64,000 nucleotides of DNA from JASGMR01 sp963664675. GTDB taxonomy: Bacteria > Thermotogota > Thermotogae > Petrotogales > Kosmotogaceae. Location of the stretch: assembly GCA_963664675.2 (NCBI GenBank), contig CAXXLB010000009.1, positions 1 through 64,000 on the forward strand. The letters run 5' to 3'. The notes under the pieces are model-generated. The model was not told the DNA's origin, did no database searches, and was given only the letters and a program-made list of their open reading frames with translations. This document shows positions 25,713 to 34,178 of the stretch, piece after piece. The translations under genes and the position numbers were made by a program. Position 1 is the stretch's first letter. Each line of letters starts with the position of its first letter.

Positions 25713-28535
25713 CTAGACTTCTATTTTTCTCAAATAATTTCCCGTATAACTTTTTTTCGATTCGACGATATCCTTCAGGGTTCCACAAACGAGTAAATTT
25801 CCCCCTTCTTTTCCTCCCTCGGGTCCAAGATCTATTATATAATCCGCATTTTTTATTACATCTAGATTATGTTCCACTACAAGAACCGTATTTCCCTTTT
25901 CTACGAGTTTATTCAAAACTTTTATGAGTTTTTCAACATCATCAAAATGTAGACCTGTCGTAGGTTCATCAAGAATGTAAAACGTTCTTCCCGTAGATCT
26001 TTTTTTCAGCTCCGAAGAAAGCTTGATTCTCTGTGCTTCGCCTCCGGATAAAGTGGTAGCCGGTTGTCCGAGTCTAATATAACTTAGTCCGACTTTTATT
26101 AAAAGATTCAGTATTCTCTTCAACTGAGGAATTTTTTCAAAAAATTCATAAGCCTCTTCAACAGTCATTTCTAAAATATCGGATATATTTTTGCCATTGT
26201 ATTTTATTTCAAGTGTCTCTTTATTATATCTCTTACCTTTACATACATCACACTCAACGAAAACATCGGGCAAAAATTGCATTTCAATTTTTATTAAACC
26301 ATGACCCTTACAAACTTCACATCTCCCACCTTTAACATTGAAAGAATACCTTCCCTTTTTATATCCTCTGGCTCTTGATTCAGGTAATTTGGAAAAAATA
26401 TCTCTGATGTGATCAAAAATCCCGGTATATGTTGCTGGATTCGACCTTGGAGTTCTTCCAATCGGAGATTGATCTATAACGATCACATTATCAAGATTTT
26501 CCAGCCCCAATATATCATCATATATACCCTCTTGCATTCGGGAATTGTTCAATCTGTTTCTCAACACCGGATACAAGGTATCTATAACCAGAGAACTTTT
26601 TCCGCTTCCCGAAACTCCCGTAACGCATATCATTTTTCCCAGAGGAAATTTCACATCTAAACTCTTTAGATTATTCTGTTTTGCGCCGAGGAGTTCTATG
26701 AATTTTTCCGAATTCATATTGGTTCTATCGAATATTGGTATTTTCTTTTTCCCTGAAAGATATTTTCCGGTTAAAGAATTCTCCGGAGGGTTATTTATGA
26801 GTTCTTTTGTCAATCCCTGATAAATAACCTTACCCCCGCGTATTCCCGCGCCGGGTCCTATATCAACTATGTAATTCGATGATCTCATTACTTCTTCATC
26901 GTGCTCAACCACTATAACTGTATTTCCGAGATCTCTTAAATTCTTTAAGGTCTTAATCAGTTTATCGTTGTCCCGTGGATGCAGTCCTATCGTTGGTTCA
27001 TCCAACACATAGGTGACCCCTGTCAATCCAGACCCTATTTGCGTTGCAAGTCTTATTCTCTGGGCTTCTCCTCCCGACAGAGTTTTTGCCTTTCTCGACA
27101 GAGTAATATATCCCAATCCCACATCTATCAGGAATTTTAATCTCTTTAATATTTCTTTATTCAATTCACCTATGATGAGCTTTTCCTGTTCGCTGAGACT
27201 CAGATTGTTCATTTCCCCAAAAATTTCCGTTATCGTCAGATCGGATAATTCAGAAATATTCTTTCCGTTCACAGTTACAGAAAGCGCTTCTTTCCTCAAT
27301 CTTTTTCCCTGACATTCGGGGCAGACAGACTCTACCATAAATTTATCTTCCAACCACCGTCTCATATCTTCCGAATGCGTTTCAAAATATCTTCTCTTCA
27401 AATTATTTATTATACCCTCGATCTTTTTTTGGGTCTGATAAAGAACTTTTTCAGATCTGAATTCATATTTTATTTCTTTATCTGAACCATGAAGTAAAAC
27501 TCTCCTGGTTTCATCTTTCAGATCTTTGAATTTGGTCTTAGAGTTTTCTCCAAGTTGCTCTAAAACAGAAAGGGTATATTTCATTGAATAACTGTTTTCC
27601 GAACTACTCATTGGTTTCAGTGCACCCTCGGGAATGGAAAGGTTTTCATCGACAATGAGATTTTCATCAAATTCTCTCGTTATACCCAATCCATGGCAAA
27701 CGGGACAGGCCCCATAAGGATTGTTGAATGAAAATATTTTCGGATTTATTTCCGGAAGACTTATGTTACAGTGCGTACAGGCGAAATTTTCACTGAATAA
27801 TTTTGTCCTCTCAGATTCAAAATCATAAACTTCCACGATTCCGTTTCCTTCGCTCAATGAAAGTTCTATGCTGTCAGTGATTCTGGTTTGATTTTCCTCA
27901 CTCAATTTAACTCTGTCAACAATAAGATTGATAAAATGTCTTTTGTTTTTATCAAGAGAAATATTTTCCTCAAGGTCATAATTTTCTCCATCAATCTCAA
28001 TTCTTACATATCCCTTTTTCTTCAACGATTCAAGTTCTCTTTTAAATTCTCCCTTTTTCCCCCTCGCTATCGGGGCCTTAATAATCAATCTGTCTCCAAT
28101 TTTATATTCGTGGAAAACACTTTGAATAATTTCATCTATCGTTTGTTTCTGAACCTCTCTGCCACACTCAGGACAATGGGGAACGCCAATTTTCGAATAA
28201 AGTATACGTAAATAATCATGTATCTCAGTGACGGTACCAACTGTCGATCTTGGATTATGACTCACAGATTTCTGTTCTATGGCAATCGACGGAGATAATC
28301 CGGTAATATTATCAACATCGGGCTTTTTAAATTCTCCTAAAAATTGTCTCGCATAGCTGGAAAGAGATTCCAGATATCTTCTCTGTCCTTCCGCATAAAT
28401 AGTGTCCAGGGCAAGAGAGGATTTTCCCGAACCCGAGAGACCCGTAATTATAGTCAACGATTGCTTTGGAATTTTCACTTCTATATTTTTTAAATTGTGT
28501 ACTCTGGCTCCTTTTACAGATATAAATTCACTCAT
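25713..28535 (-). CDS. uvrA: Excinuclease ABC subunit A
   Basis: UvrA is the damage-scanning ATPase of nucleotide excision repair. At 940 residues it is full length. The first Walker A is GLSGSGKSSLALDT near residue 31. Zinc-finger cysteines include CPECGRE, CTHC/CPVCHG, and CEVCKGHGLIKIEM/CDVCKGKRYN. The two signature motifs are TLSGGEAQRIRLATQ and TLSGGEAQRIKLSSE. Walker B segments are VLDEPTIGLHPRD and ILDEPTTGLHFDD. The second Walker A is GVSGSGKSSLVIDT. The ATG at 28533-28535 lies inside the end of glmM (8-nt overlap), so they are translationally coupled. Expression runs leftward from the glmM promoter region. Confidence 0.97.
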   Translation of the reverse strand: MSEFISVKGARVHNLKNIEVKIPKQSLTIITGLSGSGKSSLALDTIYAEGQRRYLESLSSYARQFLGEFKKPDVDNITGLSPSIAIEQKSVSHNPRSTVGTVTEIHDYLRILYSKIGVPHCPECGREVQKQTIDEIIQSVFHEYKIGDRLIIKAPIARGKKGEFKRELESLKKKGYVRIEIDGENYDLEENISLDKNKRHFINLIVDRVKLSEENQTRITDSIELSLSEGNGIVEVYDFESERTKLFSENFACTHCNISLPEINPKIFSFNNPYGACPVCHGLGITREFDENLIVDENLSIPEGALKPMSSSENSYSMKYTLSVLEQLGENSKTKFKDLKDETRRVLLHGSDKEIKYEFRSEKVLYQTQKKIEGIINNLKRRYFETHSEDMRRWLEDKFMVESVCPECQGKRLRKEALSVTVNGKNISELSDLTITEIFGEMNNLSLSEQEKLIIGELNKEILKRLKFLIDVGLGYITLSRKAKTLSGGEAQRIRLATQIGSGLTGVTYVLDEPTIGLHPRDNDKLIKTLKNLRDLGNTVIVVEHDEEVMRSSNYIVDIGPGAGIRGGKVIYQGLTKELINNPPENSLTGKYLSGKKKIPIFDRTNMNSEKFIELLGAKQNNLKSLDVKFPLGKMICVTGVSGSGKSSLVIDTLYPVLRNRLNNSRMQEGIYDDILGLENLDNVIVIDQSPIGRTPRSNPATYTGIFDHIRDIFSKLPESRARGYKKGRYSFNVKGGRCEVCKGHGLIKIEMQFLPDVFVECDVCKGKRYNKETLEIKYNGKNISDILEMTVEEAYEFFEKIPQLKRILNLLIKVGLSYIRLGQPATTLSGGEAQRIKLSSELKKRSTGRTFYILDEPTTGLHFDDVEKLIKVLNKLVEKGNTVLVVEHNLDVIKNADYIIDLGPEGGKEGGNLLVCGTLKDIVESKKSYTGNYLRKIEV

Positions 28536-29841
28536 CCAATATTTCCTCTACTAATTCAATCAATTTATTTGTTACATTCTCTACTTCATTTTCGTTTCTT
28601 CCCTCGACCATAATTCTTATTAAAGGTTCGGTACCCGACGGTCTCAGAACGATTCTGATATTTTTGTTTTCTCCGTATTTTTCAAGAGAATCAATAATTT
28701 TTTCATTCTGCATCACCATTTTTTTATCCACTACAGGTATATTTTTTAAAATTTGAGGGTATACGGGAAATTCAGAATAAAATTCGTTAAGATTTATTTC
28801 AAGTTTCTTCAACGTGTTAAGTGTTTCAAGAGCGGTAATCAAGCCATCACCCGTCGTATTTTTATCAAAAAATATGATGTGTCCCGACTGTTCCCCGCCC
28901 AGAGAAAACTCATTTTCTATCATATTCTGTAAAACATATTTATCTCCTACCTTTGTTCTCTTCAAATCTATTTCGTTGGATTTCAAATTATTCTCAAAAC
29001 CTAAATTTGACATAACCGTGGCAACAACGGTTTGTTTATTCAATCTATTTTCACCAAGCATCTTCTTCGCGTTCATAGAAAGAAGCATATCACCGTTAAT
29101 GATCCTGTTTTGCGATAGCACAAATAAACATCGATCCGCATCACCATCGAATAAAATACCTATCTGGTTATCTTTAAGCATTTTACTGAGTATTTCAGGA
29201 TTCATTGAACCACATTCTTCGTTAATATTTATTCCGTTGTAATCGATGAAATTATATTCGGCATCTATTCCGAGCTTGTCGAAAACCTCTGACACCACCG
29301 TAGAAGCGGCACCGAATGCACAATCAACAACGATATTATCTTTTACAAAATCCGTATTTTTGTATTCATTCACTACATAATTCACATAATCCCGTTTTAA
29401 ATCAGGTCTGTAATCTATTTTACCTATTTGTGAGTAAGTGGTGTAGTTATACCCTTCTTCCATCAACTTCTCCAGCTGAACTTCATTGAAATCCGAAATC
29501 TTCTTTCCATTTTCCAAAACCTTTAATCCATTATATATAGCCGGATTATGTGACGCAGAAATCATAACCCCCAAACAATTATATTTTTTTGTCAGATAAG
29601 CAAGAGATGGTGTGGGCAAAATCCCAATAATCTCAACATCCATACCCGCCGACGAAGCACCGGATGCAATCGCAGAGGACAGCATGTCACCTGATCCTCT
29701 TGTATCCATGCCGATCAACACCTTAGTATATTCACCATTATAAAATCTTCCTAAAGCATTCCCAAGTTTTACCGAAAGTTTTGGAGTAATCACTTCATTA
29801 ACAATTCCTCTAATTCCATCTGTCCCAAATAATTTTTTCAT
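28528..29841 (-). CDS. glmM: Phosphoglucosamine mutase
   Basis: GlmM converts glucosamine-6-phosphate to glucosamine-1-phosphate for UDP-GlcNAc and peptidoglycan synthesis. The protein has 437 residues from the ATG at 29839-29841, which has GGAGG upstream; the frame is open for 16 more codons without a good site. It shows MKKLFGTDGIRG, the phosphoserine loop MISASHNPAIYNG with Ser97, the metal loop GILFDGDADRCLFV, the substrate loop GGEQSGHII and the phosphate-binding LRPSGTEPLIRIMVEG. It is followed by uvrA with an 8-nt overlap. Phosphomannomutase is excluded by the KLFGTDGIRG start typical of GlmM. Confidence 0.95.
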   Translation of the reverse strand: MKKLFGTDGIRGIVNEVITPKLSVKLGNALGRFYNGEYTKVLIGMDTRGSGDMLSSAIASGASSAGMDVEIIGILPTPSLAYLTKKYNCLGVMISASHNPAIYNGLKVLENGKKISDFNEVQLEKLMEEGYNYTTYSQIGKIDYRPDLKRDYVNYVVNEYKNTDFVKDNIVVDCAFGAASTVVSEVFDKLGIDAEYNFIDYNGININEECGSMNPEILSKMLKDNQIGILFDGDADRCLFVLSQNRIINGDMLLSMNAKKMLGENRLNKQTVVATVMSNLGFENNLKSNEIDLKRTKVGDKYVLQNMIENEFSLGGEQSGHIIFFDKNTTGDGLITALETLNTLKKLEINLNEFYSEFPVYPQILKNIPVVDKKMVMQNEKIIDSLEKYGENKNIRIVLRPSGTEPLIRIMVEGRNENEVENVTNKLIELVEEILDE

Positions 29842-29882
29842 CACAACCTCCTTGACATTAAAAATTTTATCATATAAATCGG

Positions 29883-29911
29883 TTGACAACTTGAATAAAG
29901 ACCATTATAAT
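29883..29911 (+). promoter_or_regulatory. Consensus sigma-70-type promoter of tRNA-Ser
   Basis: Perfect TTGACA (29883-29888) and TATAAT (29906-29911) with a 17-nt spacer, ending 11 nt before the tRNA 5' end. The divergent glmM promoter must lie in the same ~80 bp. Confidence 0.93.
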
Positions 29912-29922
29912 AGCCTTTGTGA

Positions 29923-30013
29923 GGAGAGATGGCCGAGAGGTCGAAGGCGTACGCCTGGAGAGCGTATAGCGTCCACCAGACGCTCATGGGTTCAAATCCC
30001 ATTCTCTCCGCCA
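29923..30013 (+). tRNA. tRNA-Ser (anticodon GGA), CCA encoded
   Basis: 91-nt class II tRNA. The acceptor is GGAGAGA with TCTCTCC. The anticodon stem TACGC/GCGTA holds loop CTGGAGA, so the anticodon is GGA (reads UCC/UCU). A long variable arm (AGCGTC...GACGCT), T-loop GGTTCAAATCC, discriminator G and CCA to 30013 complete it. The long variable arm and G73 fit tRNA-Ser. Confidence 0.95.
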
Positions 30014-30027
30014 GAATGAGGAAGAGA

Positions 30028-30046
30028 GGGGGTTTCCCCCTTTTTT
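30028..30046 (+). terminator. Short hairpin with T run between tRNA-Ser and rsmA
   Basis: GGGGG (30028-30032), loop TTT, CCCCC (30036-30040) and six T. It ends the tRNA transcript yet lies only 8 nt before the rsmA start codon, so rsmA depends on read-through or on an unseen arrangement. Confidence 0.8.
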
Positions 30047-30054
30047 GTTAATTT

Positions 30055-30861
30055 ATGAAAACATTGAAAATATTAAAAAAGTATAATATTGTACTAAAAA
30101 AATCACTGGGACAAAATTATCTGCTCAATGAAAACATCCCTAAGAAAATGGTTAACTTTTCTAAGCTCGATGATTCTTTTACATGCATAGAAATTGGTAC
30201 CGGCTTGGGTATTTTGACACTGGAATTGTCGAAGCATGTAAAAAATGTCATTTCATTCGAAATAGATAGAAGGTTAAATACCATTCACAAAGATATGCTC
30301 GACAAAAAAAACATAACAATAAAATACGAAGACTTTTTAAAAACAAATTTGAATATTTTTGAAGGTAAAAAAATCGCTTATATCGCGAATATACCTTATA
30401 ATATCACTTCTCCTTTACTCGAAAAAATATTTTCTGAAAGTCCAAAATTCGAATTTATTGTATTGATGGTTCAAAAGGAATTCGCCCAAAGAATGAGTGC
30501 AAAAGAAGGAACAAAAGCCTATGGGGCAATGACAGTAAATTTGAATTCTCAGGCAAAGATCGAAAATGGATTCATAGTGAAACCCACTGAATTCATTCCC
30601 AGACCAAAAGTCGAATCTTCCATAATCAAATTGATTCCCGATTATAAAGTGGACAAAGTGAATTTCAATGAATTCAGAAAATTCGTCAATTTATGCTTTT
30701 CACAGAGAAGAAAAAAACTTAAAAATAATTTAAAAAAAATCATAAATGAGCCGGAAAAATTATTAGATTCCGTATCAATAGACAAAGACATAAGGGCTGA
30801 GAAACTCAAAATAGAAGAATTTAAAAAATTATTCTTCGCATATAAAAAAACTATTCATTAA
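30055..30861 (+). CDS. rsmA: 16S rRNA dimethyladenosine transferase
   Basis: RsmA (KsgA) dimethylates A1518 and A1519 of 16S rRNA during 30S assembly. The 268-residue protein has the family start KKSLGQNYLLNENIPKKMV, SAM motif I CIEIGTGLGILTLEL, acidic VISFEIDRRL, motif IV IANIPYNITSPLLEKI, then QKEFAQRMSAKEGTKAYGAM and FIPRPKVESSIIKL, and a C-terminal helical domain beginning FVNLCFSQRRKKLKNNLKK. The ATG follows a terminator hairpin by 8 nt and has no clear SD. Its last 11 bp overlap the convergent binding-protein gene. Confidence 0.95.
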   Translation: MKTLKILKKYNIVLKKSLGQNYLLNENIPKKMVNFSKLDDSFTCIEIGTGLGILTLELSKHVKNVISFEIDRRLNTIHKDMLDKKNITIKYEDFLKTNLNIFEGKKIAYIANIPYNITSPLLEKIFSESPKFEFIVLMVQKEFAQRMSAKEGTKAYGAMTVNLNSQAKIENGFIVKPTEFIPRPKVESSIIKLIPDYKVDKVNFNEFRKFVNLCFSQRRKKLKNNLKKIINEPEKLLDSVSIDKDIRAEKLKIEEFKKLFFAYKKTIH

Positions 30862-31870
30862 TAATTTCTTTCCATGCAGTTTCCCACTTCTTAAGATTAT
30901 CAACGATTTTTTTCAAATCAAAATAAATGAGCCCATTCACTTCGCTCTGACTGTAAACTAAATTTTCAGAAATACTGTCCGGTACAACAACATTTCTGTT
31001 AACCGGCGAATTCACCAGATCGAGTGCCTGTGAAAGCTGAGTACTCTGATTTATAACAAAATTTATATATTTATAAGCATTCTCCTGATTTTCTGCATTT
31101 TTTAATATTGAAAGTGTATTTATAATTCCTGGATTTCCTTCAAGAGGATCCAGCCATATCACATTCAAACCATAATTGTATAAATTACCCCACAATGTTT
31201 TCGGAACCACAGCCACATAAATCTCCTCATTTTCAAAAAGATTTTGCAGTTCGTTTGGAGATGAATAAAATCCGTAGATATCGTTCTTTATCTCAACAAC
31301 CTTTTCAAACGCTTTATCGAGACTCCAATCATCTTCATCGGCTCCAAAAATTTCGTCTAACATTTTATAAAATACGGGTCCTTCCGGATTGTTCATATCA
31401 GGAAGGGCGAGATATTTCAATAAATCTTCCCTCCACAAATCCTTCCATGAAACCAGAGGTCGTCTTATCTTATCAACTCTGTACACTATTCCGAGTGAAT
31501 AAACCGTATATCCTATCGAATAATTTCCCTGAACCGGATCTTTGACCAAACTGTATATATATTCAAGATTGCTCAGTTTTGAGACATCCAGCTCCATAAT
31601 CAGACCCTTTTCTTTGGCCATAAGGGCATAGTAATCGGTAAAATATACAACATCCACGTCTTCGGTATTGTTTTCGATTCTTTTCATCCTTTCTATATCA
31701 TTTTCATAAATGTTTACAGCCGTAAGCGATTTCTTTTTTTGAATTGCTTCGTTGATATTTTTCAGAGTATATTGTTTGTTAAAATCGAAAGTAGACACCT
31801 TTACCTCTTCTTTAGAAAAAGAGAATGTGAATAGTGCCAGCGAAAATAGTATTATTAAAATTTTTTTCAT
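30851..31870 (-). CDS. Periplasmic solute-binding protein, PotD/FbpA-like
   Basis: The start is taken at the ATG at 31868-31870 (MKKILIILFSLALFTFSFS), giving a clean signal peptide without a lipobox Cys; a GTG 9 nt upstream is in frame. The body resembles family 1 extracellular binding proteins for polyamines or iron: VYFTDYYALMAKEKGLIMEL, then NYSIGYTVYSLGIVYRVDKI, SWKDLWREDLLKYLALPDM, VPKTLWGNLYNYGLNVIWLDP and AYKYINFVINQSTQLSQAL. No ABC permease or ATPase is adjacent; it follows three amidohydrolase genes by 14 nt and is probably co-transcribed. The ligand is unknown but could be a substrate of those amidohydrolases. Confidence 0.75.
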   Translation of the reverse strand: MKKILIILFSLALFTFSFSKEEVKVSTFDFNKQYTLKNINEAIQKKKSLTAVNIYENDIERMKRIENNTEDVDVVYFTDYYALMAKEKGLIMELDVSKLSNLEYIYSLVKDPVQGNYSIGYTVYSLGIVYRVDKIRRPLVSWKDLWREDLLKYLALPDMNNPEGPVFYKMLDEIFGADEDDWSLDKAFEKVVEIKNDIYGFYSSPNELQNLFENEEIYVAVVPKTLWGNLYNYGLNVIWLDPLEGNPGIINTLSILKNAENQENAYKYINFVINQSTQLSQALDLVNSPVNRNVVVPDSISENLVYSQSEVNGLIYFDLKKIVDNLKKWETAWKEIINE

Positions 31871-31884
31871 TTTTATCACCCACT

Positions 31885-33033
31885 TTAATTTATAAAACCG
31901 TCTATATTATTCCACACCACCTTTGATCTTGAATCGAAAGGACTGCCGTTCCATAGACATAAATTATCCTTTTTTCCGATCTCGATTGAACCGTATTCCT
32001 CAGAAATATTCAAAATTTTTGCAGGGTAAATAGTCAATGATTTCAGCATTTCTCTTTCATCGGCACCGTAGTTTATGGCCATTCCCGCTTGAAGCCTCAA
32101 AGTCTCCACCGGAAAAACGGGATGATCACTTATGCATGAAAAAGGAATTCCCCTATCTATAGCCGTTTTGTAAGAAAGATATGTCATATCCATCAGTTCA
32201 ACTTTTGATCTGCTTGACATCACCGGACCCAACATCACGGGTACGTTTGATTTCTTCACTTCATTCTGAACTTTGATCAAATCGGTACAGTGTTCAATGA
32301 AAACCCGAATACCAAATTCCTCTTTCAGTCTGATGGCAAACAATATATCTTCGGCCCTGTGGCAGTGAATTCTGACCGGTAATTTTCTTTCTAAAATTTT
32401 TTGAGCAATTTCCATTTTATTATCGTATTCCGTAAATGCTTTGTTTTCTTTCTGACTTTTTTTCTTCTTTTCAATATAATTTTTACCATCAAAAAGATAA
32501 TTCCTGATAATCGAAGCTATGCCCATTCTGGTACTGGGGGATTTATCTTTCTCCGAAAAACACCTCTTTGGATTTTCTCCCGTTGCCATTTTAATACAGT
32601 TATCATATCTCAAAATAAAATCACTCACCAAATTCGATTTCGAATATTTAGCAATAAATCCCAAACCACCGATAGGGTTTGAACTACCCGGTAAAACGCA
32701 GTAAATGAGCACTCCGCCTCTTGCACCTTCCTTAATGGATCTATCACTCGTTGTGAAACCATCCACCGCTCTCACATCAGCGGTATTCGGTTCGCTCGAT
32801 TCATTCGTATCGTCATATTCAAAACCATATCCTTCAGGATTGAGCCCGATGTGCGAATGTGCATCTATAAATCCGGGAAGCAACAAAGCCTTTTTCCCAT
32901 CGATAACTTCATCCACTTTTTCAACTATGTTATCGTCTATTTTTTTTATTATGCCGTTATCTATCAATACATCTCCCATTATTTTTTCTTTCACGACCGG
33001 ATCAATTTCTACATTTTTAATCAAATACTTCAT
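31885..33033 (-). CDS. Amidohydrolase (third in tandem paralogue array)
   Basis: Metal-dependent amidohydrolase-superfamily TIM barrel (imidazolonepropionase/dihydroorotase-like group), 382 residues. Core metal motifs are HSH in GFIDAHSHIGLN, His in RIHCHRAEDI, His in IEHCTDLIK and the Asp of CISDHPVFP. A beta-sandwich ring is formed by both termini, ending GKKDNLCLWNG. It overlaps the upstream paralogue by 4 nt (ATGA). The substrate is unknown; the NESSEPNTADVRAVD loop after HxH is shared by all three and marks one subfamily. Cytoplasmic, no signal peptide. Confidence 0.85.
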   Translation of the reverse strand: MKYLIKNVEIDPVVKEKIMGDVLIDNGIIKKIDDNIVEKVDEVIDGKKALLLPGFIDAHSHIGLNPEGYGFEYDDTNESSEPNTADVRAVDGFTTSDRSIKEGARGGVLIYCVLPGSSNPIGGLGFIAKYSKSNLVSDFILRYDNCIKMATGENPKRCFSEKDKSPSTRMGIASIIRNYLFDGKNYIEKKKKSQKENKAFTEYDNKMEIAQKILERKLPVRIHCHRAEDILFAIRLKEEFGIRVFIEHCTDLIKVQNEVKKSNVPVMLGPVMSSRSKVELMDMTYLSYKTAIDRGIPFSCISDHPVFPVETLRLQAGMAINYGADEREMLKSLTIYPAKILNISEEYGSIEIGKKDNLCLWNGSPFDSRSKVVWNNIDGFIN

Positions 33034-34178
33034 ACAAACAACCTCTCCTCATTCATTGAATACGCCAGTTCCCCCGAAACAAAAGTTTTAATAACTCTAT
33101 GCGTGGGATCAAGAATATGTTTATCGGTTATTACCAAATCGGCATCTTTACCAACATCGATACTCCCAATTCTATCAGAAATTTTTAAATTCCTGGCCGG
33201 ATTTATAGTTATGGCCTTAAGCGCGACATCTTCATCCAGACCGTAATGAATTGCCATGGAGGCTTCAACAGGTAAATTCATTATGGGAATTACGGGATGA
33301 TCGGTGATTATGCTGAAATCGTCAATTCCATTTCCGGACAAAATAGAAGGTGTTTTCAGAGTTCTGTTATTCACTTCCATTTTATATTTTGAAGTGAACA
33401 TGGGACCGATAGCAAGTTTTATTCTTTTCTCCTTCATCACTTCCGGAATCAAATGGCTTTCCGTCGCATGTTCTAAAAATAATTCAAAATCAAACTCCTC
33501 AGCTATACTGATAATCGTCAGCATATCCTCTGCCGTATGGGCATGAGCATGGACCGGCAACTCTTTATTCAATACTTTTAAAAGAATTTCATTTTTTTGA
33601 TTGTATTCCCTGTCTTTTTTATTTCCGTAATTGATCGCTTCATTAAAAGCTCTTCTGATAATGGCTGCAGTACCCATTCTCGTCATAATTTTCTTCGTAT
33701 GAGCTCTCTTTGGATTTTCTCCCAGAGCCATCTTCAGAGAGGAATTTTTGAGAATGATTCTGTCTTCAAACGGGACATTCATGTCAGTTTTCAAAGTCGT
33801 TCCTATCCCACCAAAGGGATTGGCGCTGCCCGGGAAAACATTAACCGTCGTCACCCCTGTGCTTAATGCCTCTCTGAATCCATGATCAAAGGGATATATA
33901 GCATCCAGTGCAAAGAAATCCACGGATACCGGTTGAGTAAATTCATTTGTATCATTATCCGAATATTGATTGGTTTTTTCTTTGTGTACTCCTATATGAC
34001 AGTGTGATTCAACGAGACCCGGAAAAACAAACAAATTTTCAGCATATATTATCTCTGCATCTTTACAGTCTATATCTTCATCAATGGAGATAATTTTATC
34101 CCTTTCAATTAAAATGTCTCCAATAAAACTTTCCCCGGTAACGGGAAAAATCTTGCCTTTCTTAATTATTTTTTTCAT
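33030..34178 (-). CDS. Amidohydrolase (second in tandem paralogue array)
   Basis: 382 residues, clearly paralogous to both neighbours. The metal ligands are all present: ESHCHIGVH, HAHAHTAEDM, LEHATESHL and ITDHPVIPIM. The loop after HxH reads SDNDTNEFTQPVSVDFFALD. A glycine-rich GVTTVNVFPGSANPFGGIGT segment is shared by the array. It ends SIDVGKDADLVITD, the usual amidohydrolase closing strand. It overlaps the genes on each side by 4 nt, so translation of the three is coupled. Substrate unknown. Confidence 0.85.
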   Translation of the reverse strand: MKKIIKKGKIFPVTGESFIGDILIERDKIISIDEDIDCKDAEIIYAENLFVFPGLVESHCHIGVHKEKTNQYSDNDTNEFTQPVSVDFFALDAIYPFDHGFREALSTGVTTVNVFPGSANPFGGIGTTLKTDMNVPFEDRIILKNSSLKMALGENPKRAHTKKIMTRMGTAAIIRRAFNEAINYGNKKDREYNQKNEILLKVLNKELPVHAHAHTAEDMLTIISIAEEFDFELFLEHATESHLIPEVMKEKRIKLAIGPMFTSKYKMEVNNRTLKTPSILSGNGIDDFSIITDHPVIPIMNLPVEASMAIHYGLDEDVALKAITINPARNLKISDRIGSIDVGKDADLVITDKHILDPTHRVIKTFVSGELAYSMNEERLFV

